NCBI GenBank assembly: GCA_910592005.1
Contig: CAJVPP010004067.1
Span: forward strand, 1 to 10,202
Length of the DNA: 10,202 nucleotides
Source of the DNA: Funneliformis mosseae
Lineage: Eukaryota; Glomeromycota; Glomeromycetes; Glomerales; Glomeraceae
Direction: 5' to 3'
The position numbers and the translations under genes are program-made. Positions within the stretch are counted from its first letter, which is position 1. Every line of letters starts with the position of its first letter. This document shows positions 1 through 7,790 of the stretch, piece by piece. Below the pieces are notes generated by a model. The model saw only the letters and a program-made list of their open reading frames with translations. It was not told the origin of the DNA and ran no database searches.

Positions 1-450
1 TTATCTTTGTATTTATTTTGTGTTTATCATCACGTGTTTATTATTGAGAATAATTCTTCGACGTTATTGTGAATCCTCACTTGTGATTCCTTGAGTAATT
101 GTCTTAGTTTTATTTACCTTTTGAGATTTTATTTGAAGCTACAAAACCTAATGTAACAGTGTACTCTTATTAATATTAAAAATAAGATAACTTAATGATT
201 CAAGTTCATAACGATATGTTTATTAATGGTAAGAAATAAAAAATAAAGAAAAAAATAGAAAATAAAGAAACTAAAAGAACTGAAAATACTAAACATAAGA
301 GTTAGATCAAGTGTTTCTAAAGGTGCTACTAAAGGTATATCTAAAGATAAAACTAAAAGAAAAATATAAGTAAACTAGAAGCGAACTGAAGTTTACATAA
401 TTTTATCATTCTTTATTTATATTAAATTTTATACATAAATAGATATAACA
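1..450. other. Left-edge unassigned sequence, lysine-rich remnant
   Basis: Positions 1-130 are clearly less AT-rich than what follows and hold several of the window's few CpG sites (near 32, 59 and 62). They also contain a short imperfect hairpin around TCACTTGTGA (77-86). This could be the end of an element lying mostly outside the window, but no terminal repeat is recognisable. From about 235 to 370 the plus strand is purine-rich, with a stretch reading SKGATKGISKDKTKRKI followed by stops. It looks like a decayed basic coding segment or plain low complexity. No family was recognised and no intact gene is present. Confidence 0.35.
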
Positions 451-451
451 A

Positions 452-568
452 ATAAATCAAATATATTTAATATATTAAATATATCTTATATGTCCTATAT
501 ATTCAATATATCAATTATGTCAAATTTATCAAATATATTCTATATATCAAATATGTTCAAAATATTAG
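452..568. repeat. 9-bp tandem repeat (ATATATCAA-like), about 13 units
   Basis: Reading in steps of nine from 452 gives ATAAATCAA, ATATATTTA, ATATATTAA, ATATATCTT, ATATGTCCT, ATATATTCA, ATATATCAA, TTATGTCAA, ATTTATCAA, ATATATTCT, ATATATCAA, ATATGTTCA and AAATATTAG. The phase is kept across all 13 units with no visible indel, although the units have drifted. Because nine is a multiple of three, the plus strand stays open for about 40 codons in one frame and reads as a loose Asn-Ile-Ser/Phe tripeptide repeat ending in a stop near 572. It may be a simple minisatellite or the remnant of a coding tripeptide repeat; the sequence does not decide. Confidence 0.75.
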
Positions 569-890
569 ACATTTAGATCTGTAATATTCTGTATCACGTT
601 CATTAATCCAATTTGATTACATTACATATAAATTGATTGTTGAAAATATTATCTCTCTATATTAAAAATAATTTGTGATAATACTACAAAAAATATATAA
701 ATATAATTATTACAATTATTATCAATATCTTTATATTTTTTTAATTACTTTTTTAATGTCAAAAATGTAATTTCTATTAGGTTTAAATCTGATAAATATA
801 ATGGTAAATAAAGTATTTTATATCTAAATTCCTCAATTGATATTATAAATCTTTATCATGATAAATATGAGTATTATCTATAATAAGTAC
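569..890. other. AT-rich spacer, no gene seen
   Basis: No reading frame, RNA gene or element end was recognised here. The only structure noted is a 14-bp perfect palindrome at 852-865 (TTTATCATGATAAA), which is weak evidence in sequence of this composition. Confidence 0.6.
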
Positions 891-1022
891 TAAAGATGAT
901 TACTGCAATTAAAAAAAAATAATGCAATTGAGTTGCAACTTGTGATGCAATTAAATTTTTTTATAGCATAATTAAGTTACAACTCAATTGAAATTTGAAA
1001 ATAATTATAGAGACCATCTTTA
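891..1022. mobile_element. 132-bp fold-back / MITE-like element
   Basis: The stretch begins TAAAGATGATTACT and ends with a sequence whose complement reads TAAAGATGGTCTCT. A stronger internal pair lies at similar distances from both ends: CAATTGAGTTGCAACTT at 925-941 and its complement, with one mismatch, at 974-990. The two halves therefore fold on each other for most of their length, leaving a short centre near 950-965. TGCAATT-like heptamers repeat four times in the left half. If the terminal TA is read as target, the flanks fit a TA duplication, but the inverted repeat makes that ambiguous. There is no coding capacity. Such structure is typical of small non-autonomous DNA transposons; the superfamily is unknown. 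Confidence 0.72.
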
Positions 1023-1359
1023 ATAAATACACTATTTTTATTAGAATATGAATTCATTTATAATAATTTAAAAATAAATGTAATTAATTAATTAATTAAT
1101 TTTTTGTTAAAAATATACAAATAGTTTTCTTTAGATAAATAAATAATTACCACCTATATTAATATAAAAGTTTAAAACTTCTATTATATCAGCTGCAATG
1201 GAATTCATCTATTATCAATACTAGTAATATTATATAGTATTTGCTTCTAATAAATAAACCTTCTTTTTTGCTTTATTATTTTTATAAGAATAATTATATA
1301 GATACAAAATACTTTTTTTATCTTTAGATGTTTCGTCTATAAAATAATATTATATTCTA
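1023..1359. other. AT-rich spacer downstream of the hAT remnant
   Basis: This is the stretch beyond the last recognisable hAT residues, read leftwards. It may hold the 3' untranslated part and end of that element, but no terminal inverted repeat was found. TTAAT tandem repeats occur near 1081-1100. Nothing else could be supported. Confidence 0.45.
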
Positions 1360-2590
1360 TCTCTATTTAATACATAAAATAACTATATAATATTTTATTT
1401 TATTTATATGCTGATTCTTTTATCTATAATTAAATTTTTACATATTAAAAATTTTATTCAGATAGAATACTAATAGCAGGTATTAATAAATAATTTCTTG
1501 CTATTTTAGATAAATTTGGATATTGATTTTTATTAATTTTTTATCATTTAAGTTAATCTATTTTTTTATCACATGTAATTGAAGTAAAATATATTTAAGC
1601 TTTATTTATATTTTCTATATTATTATATGAAAATATACTTGAAATAATAGATCTATTTTTATTTTCATATAATATATTAAGTTATTTCATTAAGTAATTT
1701 GTAATATGTATTATAATTATATAAAAAACTAAAAATAAAATAGATATTATTAATATGATTATAAATTCTATAAAAAAATAAAAAAAAATCTAACTTTTTT
1801 TGAATTGTTTTTATAATTTATCATTTTTTAAAATATTGTAATTTTAATTTTAAATTCAAATAGTTGCAAATAAATATATATTATTTATTTTATTATAATA
1901 TTTTAATATTTTTCTTTATATTTTTCAGCAGTTAATTTAATTGAAGGTAATATATTTATATTATTAATAATTTCTTCTATATAATTAATAAGAAGATTAT
2001 ATAAAGAAATTATAGTAGAAATTATAGAATAAATAAATACAAACATTATAATTGTTACTTCTTTAAATAATTTAAAAAACTTTACTATTTATTCTAAATT
2101 ATTTCAATATTCATTTATAAGTATATTTCTTTTAAGTTCACAATCAGATAGTATAACTGTTTTTAAAATCTAAATTATAAAATTATAAATTAAATTAATT
2201 ATAAATTTATTATAAAAAAAAGTATAATAAAATATTTCATTTCTTAAAATTAAAGTTCTTTGAATCATATTATATATTGAATTTCATCTAATAAATATAT
2301 TTAAAATTAGTTTCAAATTATTAATTTGATTATTTTTATATATATTACTTAATTTTTCATATTATTGAGAAGTACAAATTTTTGTAATAATTTTTCTAAA
2401 CTATATATTAAAAAAAATTAAAAAATAGTTTATTAAAAAAATTTTATAAATCACATTTTTTATAATTTAAAATAAAATTAAATCTAATTTAATTTTATAG
2501 TTAAAAATTTTAATGCTTTTTGTAAACTATATTAAGAATATATGCAAAATATCTAAAATAATTTTTATCTTTAAAATTAATTTCTTATTT
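1360..2590 (-). pseudogene. hAT transposase, C-terminal half (decayed)
   Basis: Read on the minus strand, surviving segments appear in the order expected for a hAT transposase (RNase H-like catalytic core ending in the hAT dimerisation region). FKDKNYFRYFAYILN (about 2570-2528) matches the family's HxRCxAHxLNL block, and LQKALKFL follows in another frame. IR*NSIYNMIQRTLILRNEI near 2290-2235 corresponds to the TRWNSTY block, with the Trp codon now TGA at 2284-2286. NNLE*IVKFFKLFKEVT (about 2090-2045) and LINYIEEII follow. KEKYWNIII leads to the YLQLFEFKIK stretch near 1860. KINKNQYPNLSKIARNYL and IPAISILSE at about 1540-1455 are the dimerisation motif, and NLIIDKRIS lies at about 1440-1410. 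Two codons at 1541-1546 that are often Trp-Trp in the family are TAA and TGA. There are many stops and frameshifts, and no function remains. The N-terminal half lies at 4597-5691. Confidence 0.82.
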
Positions 2591-2615
2591 ATCATAAAGT
2601 GCATTTTATAGTACT

Positions 2616-2829
2616 CTTATATATAATGATTCCCTCCTTCTAAAGTAGCTTAGAATGTAAAATATCCCAAATACTATACATTATAAATATATAAGCTCTA
2701 TATAAAGTATTCAGTACTAAGTATCATAATGTATTTTTAAATAAAATTTTATTTTATTAAATTTAATATAGCAATTTGCAAAAAAATTTTTATTATTAAT
2801 TTATAATTTATAATTCATTTGCTAATTAA
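2616..2829. other. Left flank of the pogo-type transposase inside the insert
   Basis: This is where the 3' non-coding part and far terminal inverted repeat of the transposon should lie. No copy of the CAGTCAACTC end seen at 4295 and 4466 is visible here, so this end is deleted, too decayed to see, or of another type. The segment 2631-2670 (TCCCTCCTTCT and following) is slightly less AT-rich than its surroundings. No gene was seen. Confidence 0.4.
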
Positions 2830-4248
2830 TTAATTCCATGAATTTATATAACCATCAATAATATCATTATCATATATATTATCTTCAACAATATCAACAG
2901 GATTTTCATTTTCATTATTTAGCATATCATAATCAAAGATAAAATCATTTTCAATACTATTTTTTGCTACAGAGATTCCATAACATTTAAAGGATTTTTT
3001 AATTTTTTCAATATTAATATTATCTCAAGCTACTTTAACTTATTATGCAATTTTATTATAAGCAGATCTTTTAATCCTTCTAGCTAGAGTAAAATTATAA
3101 ACTTCTTTAGCTATCCATTCATTATATAATTCACAAATCTAATAAATAAAAAAAAATTAAATAAAATTAAATAAAATTATTAGAACAATCAAAAAAATAA
3201 ATAATATAAATAAATATCTTTGATTTAAAATTTTATTAACTTTAACATTTAATGATTGAAGTTTGCTAATTAATCCTTTAAAAATTACTGCAATATCTGT
3301 TTATTTTTCATATAGCCTATTTTTAACACTATTAATCAAATGATCACAAAAGAAATCAAATATTAAAAGGCTTCTTAGATTAACATTTATATTAGCCCTA
3401 TTATGATATATATTCTCAATTCACTAGAGCATTTTTACCTTATTAACCCACCCTTTTTTATTGTCCCAAACTTTTACTCTATCAGGAAAAATTACATAAG
3501 GTATATTTTTTAATTTGAAAATAATTATAGTTTCTAATTTGGTTCTATCTGATATATATATCAAAACTACAGTGAAACAACTTTTTTCATAATCAGTTAA
3601 TCTAAAACTAATAGTTTAGATTCTTTCATTTCTAATATATTGAAGATGGTAAATCAAAACTAAGAGAAGTTTCATCAAAATTAATAATTAAATTGAATGA
3701 ATAATCATATTGTGTTTGTTTAAAAAGAACAAAACTCAAAAATAAATGCTGTTTTTTCAATTAAATCTTTGAATAAGTATTGAGATATTATTGTTTTTCT
3801 TCTATTAAATAAATTAAATTTGCCAATAAAATCATCTAATCACTTGTTAGAAAATTTAAAATCTTGAATTGTTAGGTAAAGTTATTTTATTTCATCAGTT
3901 TCTGTTAATTTTTTTGCTTTTTTTATAATTATATTACGAGTTACAGCTTTATTTTCTTGTCTTAAACTCTATATTTACTAAAATAACAAGTTTTTAATTC
4001 AGGTAAACTTGAAGACTTTCTCAGATATAACTTTTTAATATGAGAAGCTAAAGACATAAGTTGCTTCCTTTTTCCCTTCCAATCTCTTATTTACTTTAGT
4101 TCAATATTAAACTTTTTGCAGCAACTTTTTTGCTTTAAACTCTTTGTATATATTGTAATATTATAAGTTTTTTGTGAACACACCATTGTCGTCAAATTTT
4201 CTTGGTAATCCTGGCTTGCTTGTGATATTTATTTTTAATTATTACCAT
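2830..4248 (-). pseudogene. pogo/Tigger-type DDE transposase (decayed)
   Basis: Enzyme family: cut-and-paste transposase of the Tc1/mariner-pogo group, with N-terminal DNA-binding helix-turn-helix domains and a DDE nuclease. On the minus strand an ATG at 4248-4246 opens MVIIKNKYHKQARITKKI. Then come KFNIELK*IRDWKGKRKQL (near 4110-4050), AVTRNIIIKKAKKLTETDEI, and FKFSNK*LDDFIGKFNLFNRRKT (about 3865-3790), which resembles the CENP-B/Tc5 helix-turn-helix. The catalytic core shows NFDETSL (Asp at 3674-3676), FTVVLIYISDRTKL, IIIFKLKN, GWVNKVKML**IENI and IFDFFCDHL (Asp at 3355-3357). GLISKLQSLNVKVNK has Asn (3247-3249) where an Asp is expected. The C-terminus reads LYNEWIAKEVYNFTLARRIKRSAYNK and SFKCYGISVAKN, then an acidic Asn/Asp-rich tail ending in TAA at 2832-2830. 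A probable intron lies at 3139-3217. Many stops and several frameshifts make it inactive. The order and spacing make the family call strong. Confidence 0.88.
3139..3217 (-). other. Probable intron in the pogo-type transposase
   Basis: Homology breaks after KVNKILNQR and resumes at LYNEWIAKE. The intervening 79 nt on the minus strand are T-rich and end in TTTATTTATTAG, a fitting acceptor. The left edge reads CAAAG followed by ATATTTA, so the donor dinucleotide is AT where GT would be expected; one G-to-A change explains it. The presence of an intron argues against this copy having come through an RNA intermediate. Confidence 0.55.
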
Positions 4249-4294
4249 TGTGAAAATTACAAACTTGCAAACTTAAAAATGTTACTTACCTATA

Positions 4295-4466
4295 CAGTCA
4301 ACTCTTGTTATAATGAACTCTATGTCCTAGACCTCAACTTCGCTATAAGACTATAGTGAAGATTTTAAGAGATTTGATTAGCCAATTTGCTATAACAAGA
4401 GTATTTTTATTATATTTATTCAAAAAATTCGTTATATTAAGAGTTCACTATATTAAGAGTTGACTG
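4295..4466. mobile_element. 172-bp MITE-like element with pogo-type ends
   Basis: Terminal inverted repeats of 26 bp lie at 4295-4320 and 4441-4466 and match at 23 of 26 positions. Both begin CAGTCAACTCTT when read inwards. TATA lies on both sides (4291-4294 and 4467-4470), fitting a TA target duplication. The right end holds two tandem TATATTAAGAGTT-like words, and related words (CTATAAGA, CTATAACAAGAG) occur inside. The unit has no coding capacity. Such ends are typical of pogo/Tigger elements, and the transposase gene starts only 47 bp to the left. The unit may be an independent non-autonomous element, or the right half may be the true 5' end of the neighbouring transposon with an inner inverted copy. 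Confidence 0.82.
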
Positions 4467-4566
4467 TATATAGTTAGAATGATCATCATATATTGTACTT
4501 TCATTATATAATAGTATCCTCCAATCATTAGTATCTTCCAATTTTTTGTAGAATGAAAATATTTAG
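4467..4566. other. Spacer between the MITE-like unit and the palindrome
   Basis: This segment belongs to the insert but not to the inverted-repeat unit. Read leftwards it begins with AGTACTCTAAATAT, which resembles the other edge of the insert read rightwards (AGTACTCTTATATAT at 2611-2625). It may be subterminal sequence of a larger element. No gene was seen. Confidence 0.35.
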
Positions 4567-4594
4567 AGTACTATAAAGCATGCTTTATAGTACT
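4567..4594. repeat. Perfect 28-bp palindrome at the insert edge
   Basis: AGTACTATAAAGCA is followed directly by its exact reverse complement, with the centre between 4580 and 4581. It contains two ScaI-like AGTACT words and a GCATGC core. A decayed relative lies at 2588-2615, where the right half TTTATAGTACT is exact and the left half has drifted. On the minus strand it also overlaps the hAT frame (STIKHAL), so part of it is probably hAT coding sequence and part insert end. Confidence 0.8.
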
Positions 4595-4596
4595 TA

Positions 4597-5691
4597 TCCA
4601 TTCAGTTAATAAATAAATAAATCTATTATTATTTTTAGCATTATCTAAAATAATACTTATTAATTATTATAAAAAATATTAAAAAATATTAATATTATTT
4701 TAGTTTAAATTATTTAAATAAATAAATTTAAATTATAAATTTTATCTTATTTTAAATAGAATAATTTTTAATAATAATATAAATGCTTTTTTAATATTTT
4801 TTCTACTATATGATTCAAATATTTCTATAAATTCTATTATATAAATAGTAAAAGAAATTTTTTCAGAAAATTTTTGAAAAATTATTTATATATTTTTTAA
4901 ACTTAATTTATAAAGATCTATAAATTTCTTTTAATAATATTTGCAGAAGGAATATTTACTTCAAAATAAAGTGAGTGAGCTAATTTAATAAAATAAAATT
5001 CTTTTATAATAGTAAATAGATGTTGATGAATAATAATCTATTTTATAAGTTTTTTTATTTTACTATTACTATATATTTATTAATTAAAAATATTTTAAAA
5101 AAATTATAATTATTAAACTTAAATTATCAAAAAAAAATAATAAAAATATATAAAATAATATATACTTTTGATTTATTAAATATATTTAAGGTTGCTTGAC
5201 AAAACTTAAAGGTTTGCAAATTGTCTAAATAGATAAAAGTAAAGTTAAGCAAAATTATATTAAAATCTTATTAAAAATCTGCAAAATTCTGAAAAAGATA
5301 AAACTATATCAAAGCTTATAAAAATCTAAAAACTATATCAAAACTTTAATAAAAATTAGTGAAATTATAGTTTAAATATTTTACTAATTCAAAATAAGTT
5401 TAGATAAACAATTTTAAGCATATCTATAATAATTAATTCTTTAGAAATTTTTTTACCTTTTTCTATTTATATATTATAAAATTTATTTAAATATTTTGTT
5501 AAATTTGAAGTACTTCTTTCTAAATAAGTATAAACTTTATTATAAAATTTATAAGTAGCTTTTTTGTTTTTTTTATATTACTATCTTTTATAAAATATTT
5601 TCAAACTTCACTACTTTTACTTTTATTATAATTAACCTTAATAAAATTTATGAAGAACTAATCTTAACTTTGGAATTAAAACTTTTCTCAT
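4597..5691 (-). pseudogene. hAT transposase, N-terminal half with BED finger (decayed)
   Basis: On the minus strand an ATG at 5691-5689 is a possible start. SSEV*KYFIKDSN (5615 leftwards) and, after a frameshift in an A run, KATYKFYNKVYTYLERSTSN followed by LTKYLNKFYNI (about 5560-5470) match a BED-type zinc finger. All four expected zinc ligands are Tyr: 5551-5553 and 5542-5544 where Cys is expected, and 5491-5493 and 5476-5478 where His is expected. Next comes KLIK*IIIHQHLFTIIKEF and FIKLAHSLYFEVNIPSANII (about 5053-4935), the block after the finger in which hAT proteins have W...PF..V....F. ILDNAKNNNRFIYLL (about 4651-4607) is the LDNAxNN block with its Asp at 4643-4645, and TEWIST ends at about 4597. 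The stretch with the first catalytic Asp (about 4870-4790) is too eroded to assign. The gene continues at 2590 beyond the insert. Confidence 0.8.
5251..5359. repeat. Short tandem repeat, three diverged units
   Basis: Three related segments begin at about 5251 (AAAATTATATTAAAATCTTA), 5300 (AAAACTATATCAAAGCTTAT) and 5329 (AAAACTATATCAAAACTTTA). Each ends in an AAAAAT(C/T)T-like word. Unit spacing is unequal, about 49 and 29 bp. The array lies within the region expected to link the hAT zinc finger to its catalytic part, so it may be coding, intronic or inserted. Confidence 0.45.
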
Positions 5692-5799
5692 TATTATAAT
5701 AATTATATTTTACTTCATTTATAATTTCAATAACTTTTAAAACTAAAAATAAATTATTAATTATATAAAATTAAATTAAAAAAAATAAACAAAAAAAAT

Positions 5800-7790
5800 T
5801 AATTTTAATTAAACCCATTTATTATAATTATAAATATTTATCACAGTTGTAAATAATTTAATTTATCAAAAAAAACTAAAAAATTAAAAAATTAAATTAA
5901 ATTAAAACATTTATTTAAATTAATTAAATCAAATTTACTTATTACAATTACCACTATTATTAAAGAAATCTAAAAAAATTAAATTAAATAAAATCTATCT
6001 ATCATAGCTATTAATATTTACTACAATTGTAAATAATAATTTAATTTATCAAAAAAGCTAAAAAAAAATTAAAAAAATAAATTAATAATTAATTAAAATA
6101 TTATTTTAAATTAATTAAATTAAAATTCACTTACTTATTACAGATAGATATCAATTCACTACTATTAAAGAAATTCAAAAAAAATTTAAAATTTAAAAAA
6201 AACTAAGTTAAATTAATTTCACTTATCACAGCTATCAATATTTGTTATAATTGTAAATAATAATTTAATTTATCAAAAAAAAAACTAAAAAAAATTAAAA
6301 ATTAAAAAATAAATAATTAATTAATTAAAATATTAATTTAAATTAATTAAATTAAAATCTATTTACTGCAGATACTAATTAATTATTATTAAAAAATCAA
6401 AAAAAATTAAATTAAATTAAATTAATTTATTATAATAGCTAATATCATAAGTAATAAATTAATCTAAAAAAAGTTATAAAAACAAATAAAATAAAATTAA
6501 TTAATTAAATAAAAAAATTAAATTAGTTAGATTAAAGCTATTTATAATAATAGCCAATTATTTGATAACTAAAAAAAATATTAAAAATAAAATTTAAATC
6601 AATTCAAAATTACAGCAACTACCAATATATATTGCAGCTATTAATAATAATTTGATTAATTTAACTACAAAATAAAAATAATAATTATCAAATAATAAAT
6701 TAAATTAAATAATAAATAAAGTAAAGCTTATTGTAATCATTAATATTAACAAAGAAATCTAAAAAAAATTAAATTAAATTAAAAATTTATTATTAAACTA
6801 ACTTATCACAACTTTTGCAGCTATAAGTAAATAATTTAATTAAATTAACTATAAAAAAATTTAAACATTAAATTAAATTGAATAATAAATAAATAAAAGT
6901 TAAAATAAAGTACTTACTTAGCCATCAATATTGATAAAATTAAAAAAAATTAAATTAAATTAAAATTAAATTAATTAAATTAAAAAATAAAATTAATTAA
7001 ATTAAAAATAAAATTTAAAAAAATTATTATTATTATACTAACTTATTGTAGCTTCTATAATTAAAAGTAAATAAGTTAATTAAATTAACTATAAAAAAAA
7101 AAATTTTTAAATAATAAATTTAAATAAATAATAAACAAAAATTTTAAATTAATAAATTAAAATCTGATCTCTTATTGCAAAATCATCTAAATAATTCTAT
7201 AAAAATAATTAATATTAAAGAAAATAAATAAATAAATAAATAAAATCAATACATTTACTACTTTAGTTACTATTGTTAAGATTACAAATCCTGAAAAATA
7301 GAATTTAAAAATAATTAAATAAATAATCAAAAAAAAATAAAATATATTTAAAGTTAAATAAATTTTAAATAAAAATTAAATTATAAAATAAACTCATATA
7401 TTATTTATTATAAATAGTCAGTTATTATTAAAAAAATCCACTTATTAATAAATTCAATAATTGCTAAAAAATTTGTTACTATCATTTTGAAATAATATAA
7501 TTTAAAAATAAATAAATAAATAAAATAAAATAAATTAATAAATAAATAATAAATTACTTATCACAGCCATTAATAATTTATTTAAACTACAAAAAAAAAA
7601 GATTAAAATAAAATTAATTAAATTTAATAAAAAAATTAAATTACAATTTCTTATTACAAATAAAATCACTAATTAATATTAAAAAATAAATAAATAATAA
7701 ATTAAAAAAAAATAAATAAATAAATAAAAAAATTAAATTAAAGTGATTTATTATTATAGTTACTAATCACTAATGCTATAATTTCCAATT
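5800..7790. repeat. Alternating two-core tandem array, about 2 kb, decayed
   Basis: Two related G/C-bearing cores alternate, separated by A-rich (plus strand) spacers of AAATT and TTAAT words. Core B resembles ATCACAGCTATCAATATTTG followed by TATAATTGTAAATAATAATT, and then ATTTATCAAAAAA. It lies at about 5820-5870, 6001-6056, 6225-6278, 6609-6666, 6802-6858, 7041-7100 and 7551-7600, with a poorer copy at 6427-6470. Core A resembles CTTATTACAATTACCACTAT then TATTAAAGAAATC and a poly-A-rich tail. It lies at about 5936-5992, 6130-6190, 6361-6420, 6727-6780, 6911-6960, 7171-7230 and 7648-7690. Same-core spacing is about 180-240 bp. Both cores start with a shared TTACTTATYACAG-like word, so they probably share an ancestor. 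Decay increases rightwards. No known satellite or gene family was recognised. Confidence 0.65.

Larger units (their letters stand above)
2596..4594. mobile_element. About 2-kb insert splitting the hAT gene
   Basis: hAT homology read leftwards on the minus strand stops after LLTEWIST at about 4597 and resumes with NFKDKNYFRYFA at about 2575. Both blocks are adjacent in intact family members. Everything between is foreign: a pogo/Tigger transposase pseudogene and a 172-bp inverted-repeat unit. Both edges carry related sequence: TAAAG..TTTATAGTACT at 2595-2615 and at 4574-4594. The edges can also be read as imperfect inverted repeats beginning AGTACTCT (2611 rightwards; 4572 leftwards). Whether the repeat is a duplicated target, element ends, or both cannot be settled by eye. 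TA-target elements normally duplicate only TA, so the simple model leaves a residue unexplained. Confidence 0.6.

Noticed and set aside
1..130. LTR of a retrotransposon at the left edge
   Set aside because: There is a TGTAACA word near 151-157, but no matching second LTR, primer-binding site or polypurine tract is visible in the window.
4174..4356. 60-codon open frame on the plus strand starting MNTPLSSNFLGN
   Set aside because: It runs antisense over the start of the pogo-type transposase and into the left inverted repeat of the 172-bp element. Its length is chance, and nothing in it resembles a protein family.
4040..5000. Clustered AT-rich hairpins as tRNA or other RNA genes
   Set aside because: No cloverleaf with conserved T-loop and D-loop bases was found. 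The inverted repeats are explained by the transposon ends and palindrome.
5800..7790. CRISPR-like array
   Set aside because: The cores are diverged, spacing is irregular, the spacers are low-complexity A-rich rather than unique, and the context is a eukaryotic transposon graveyard.
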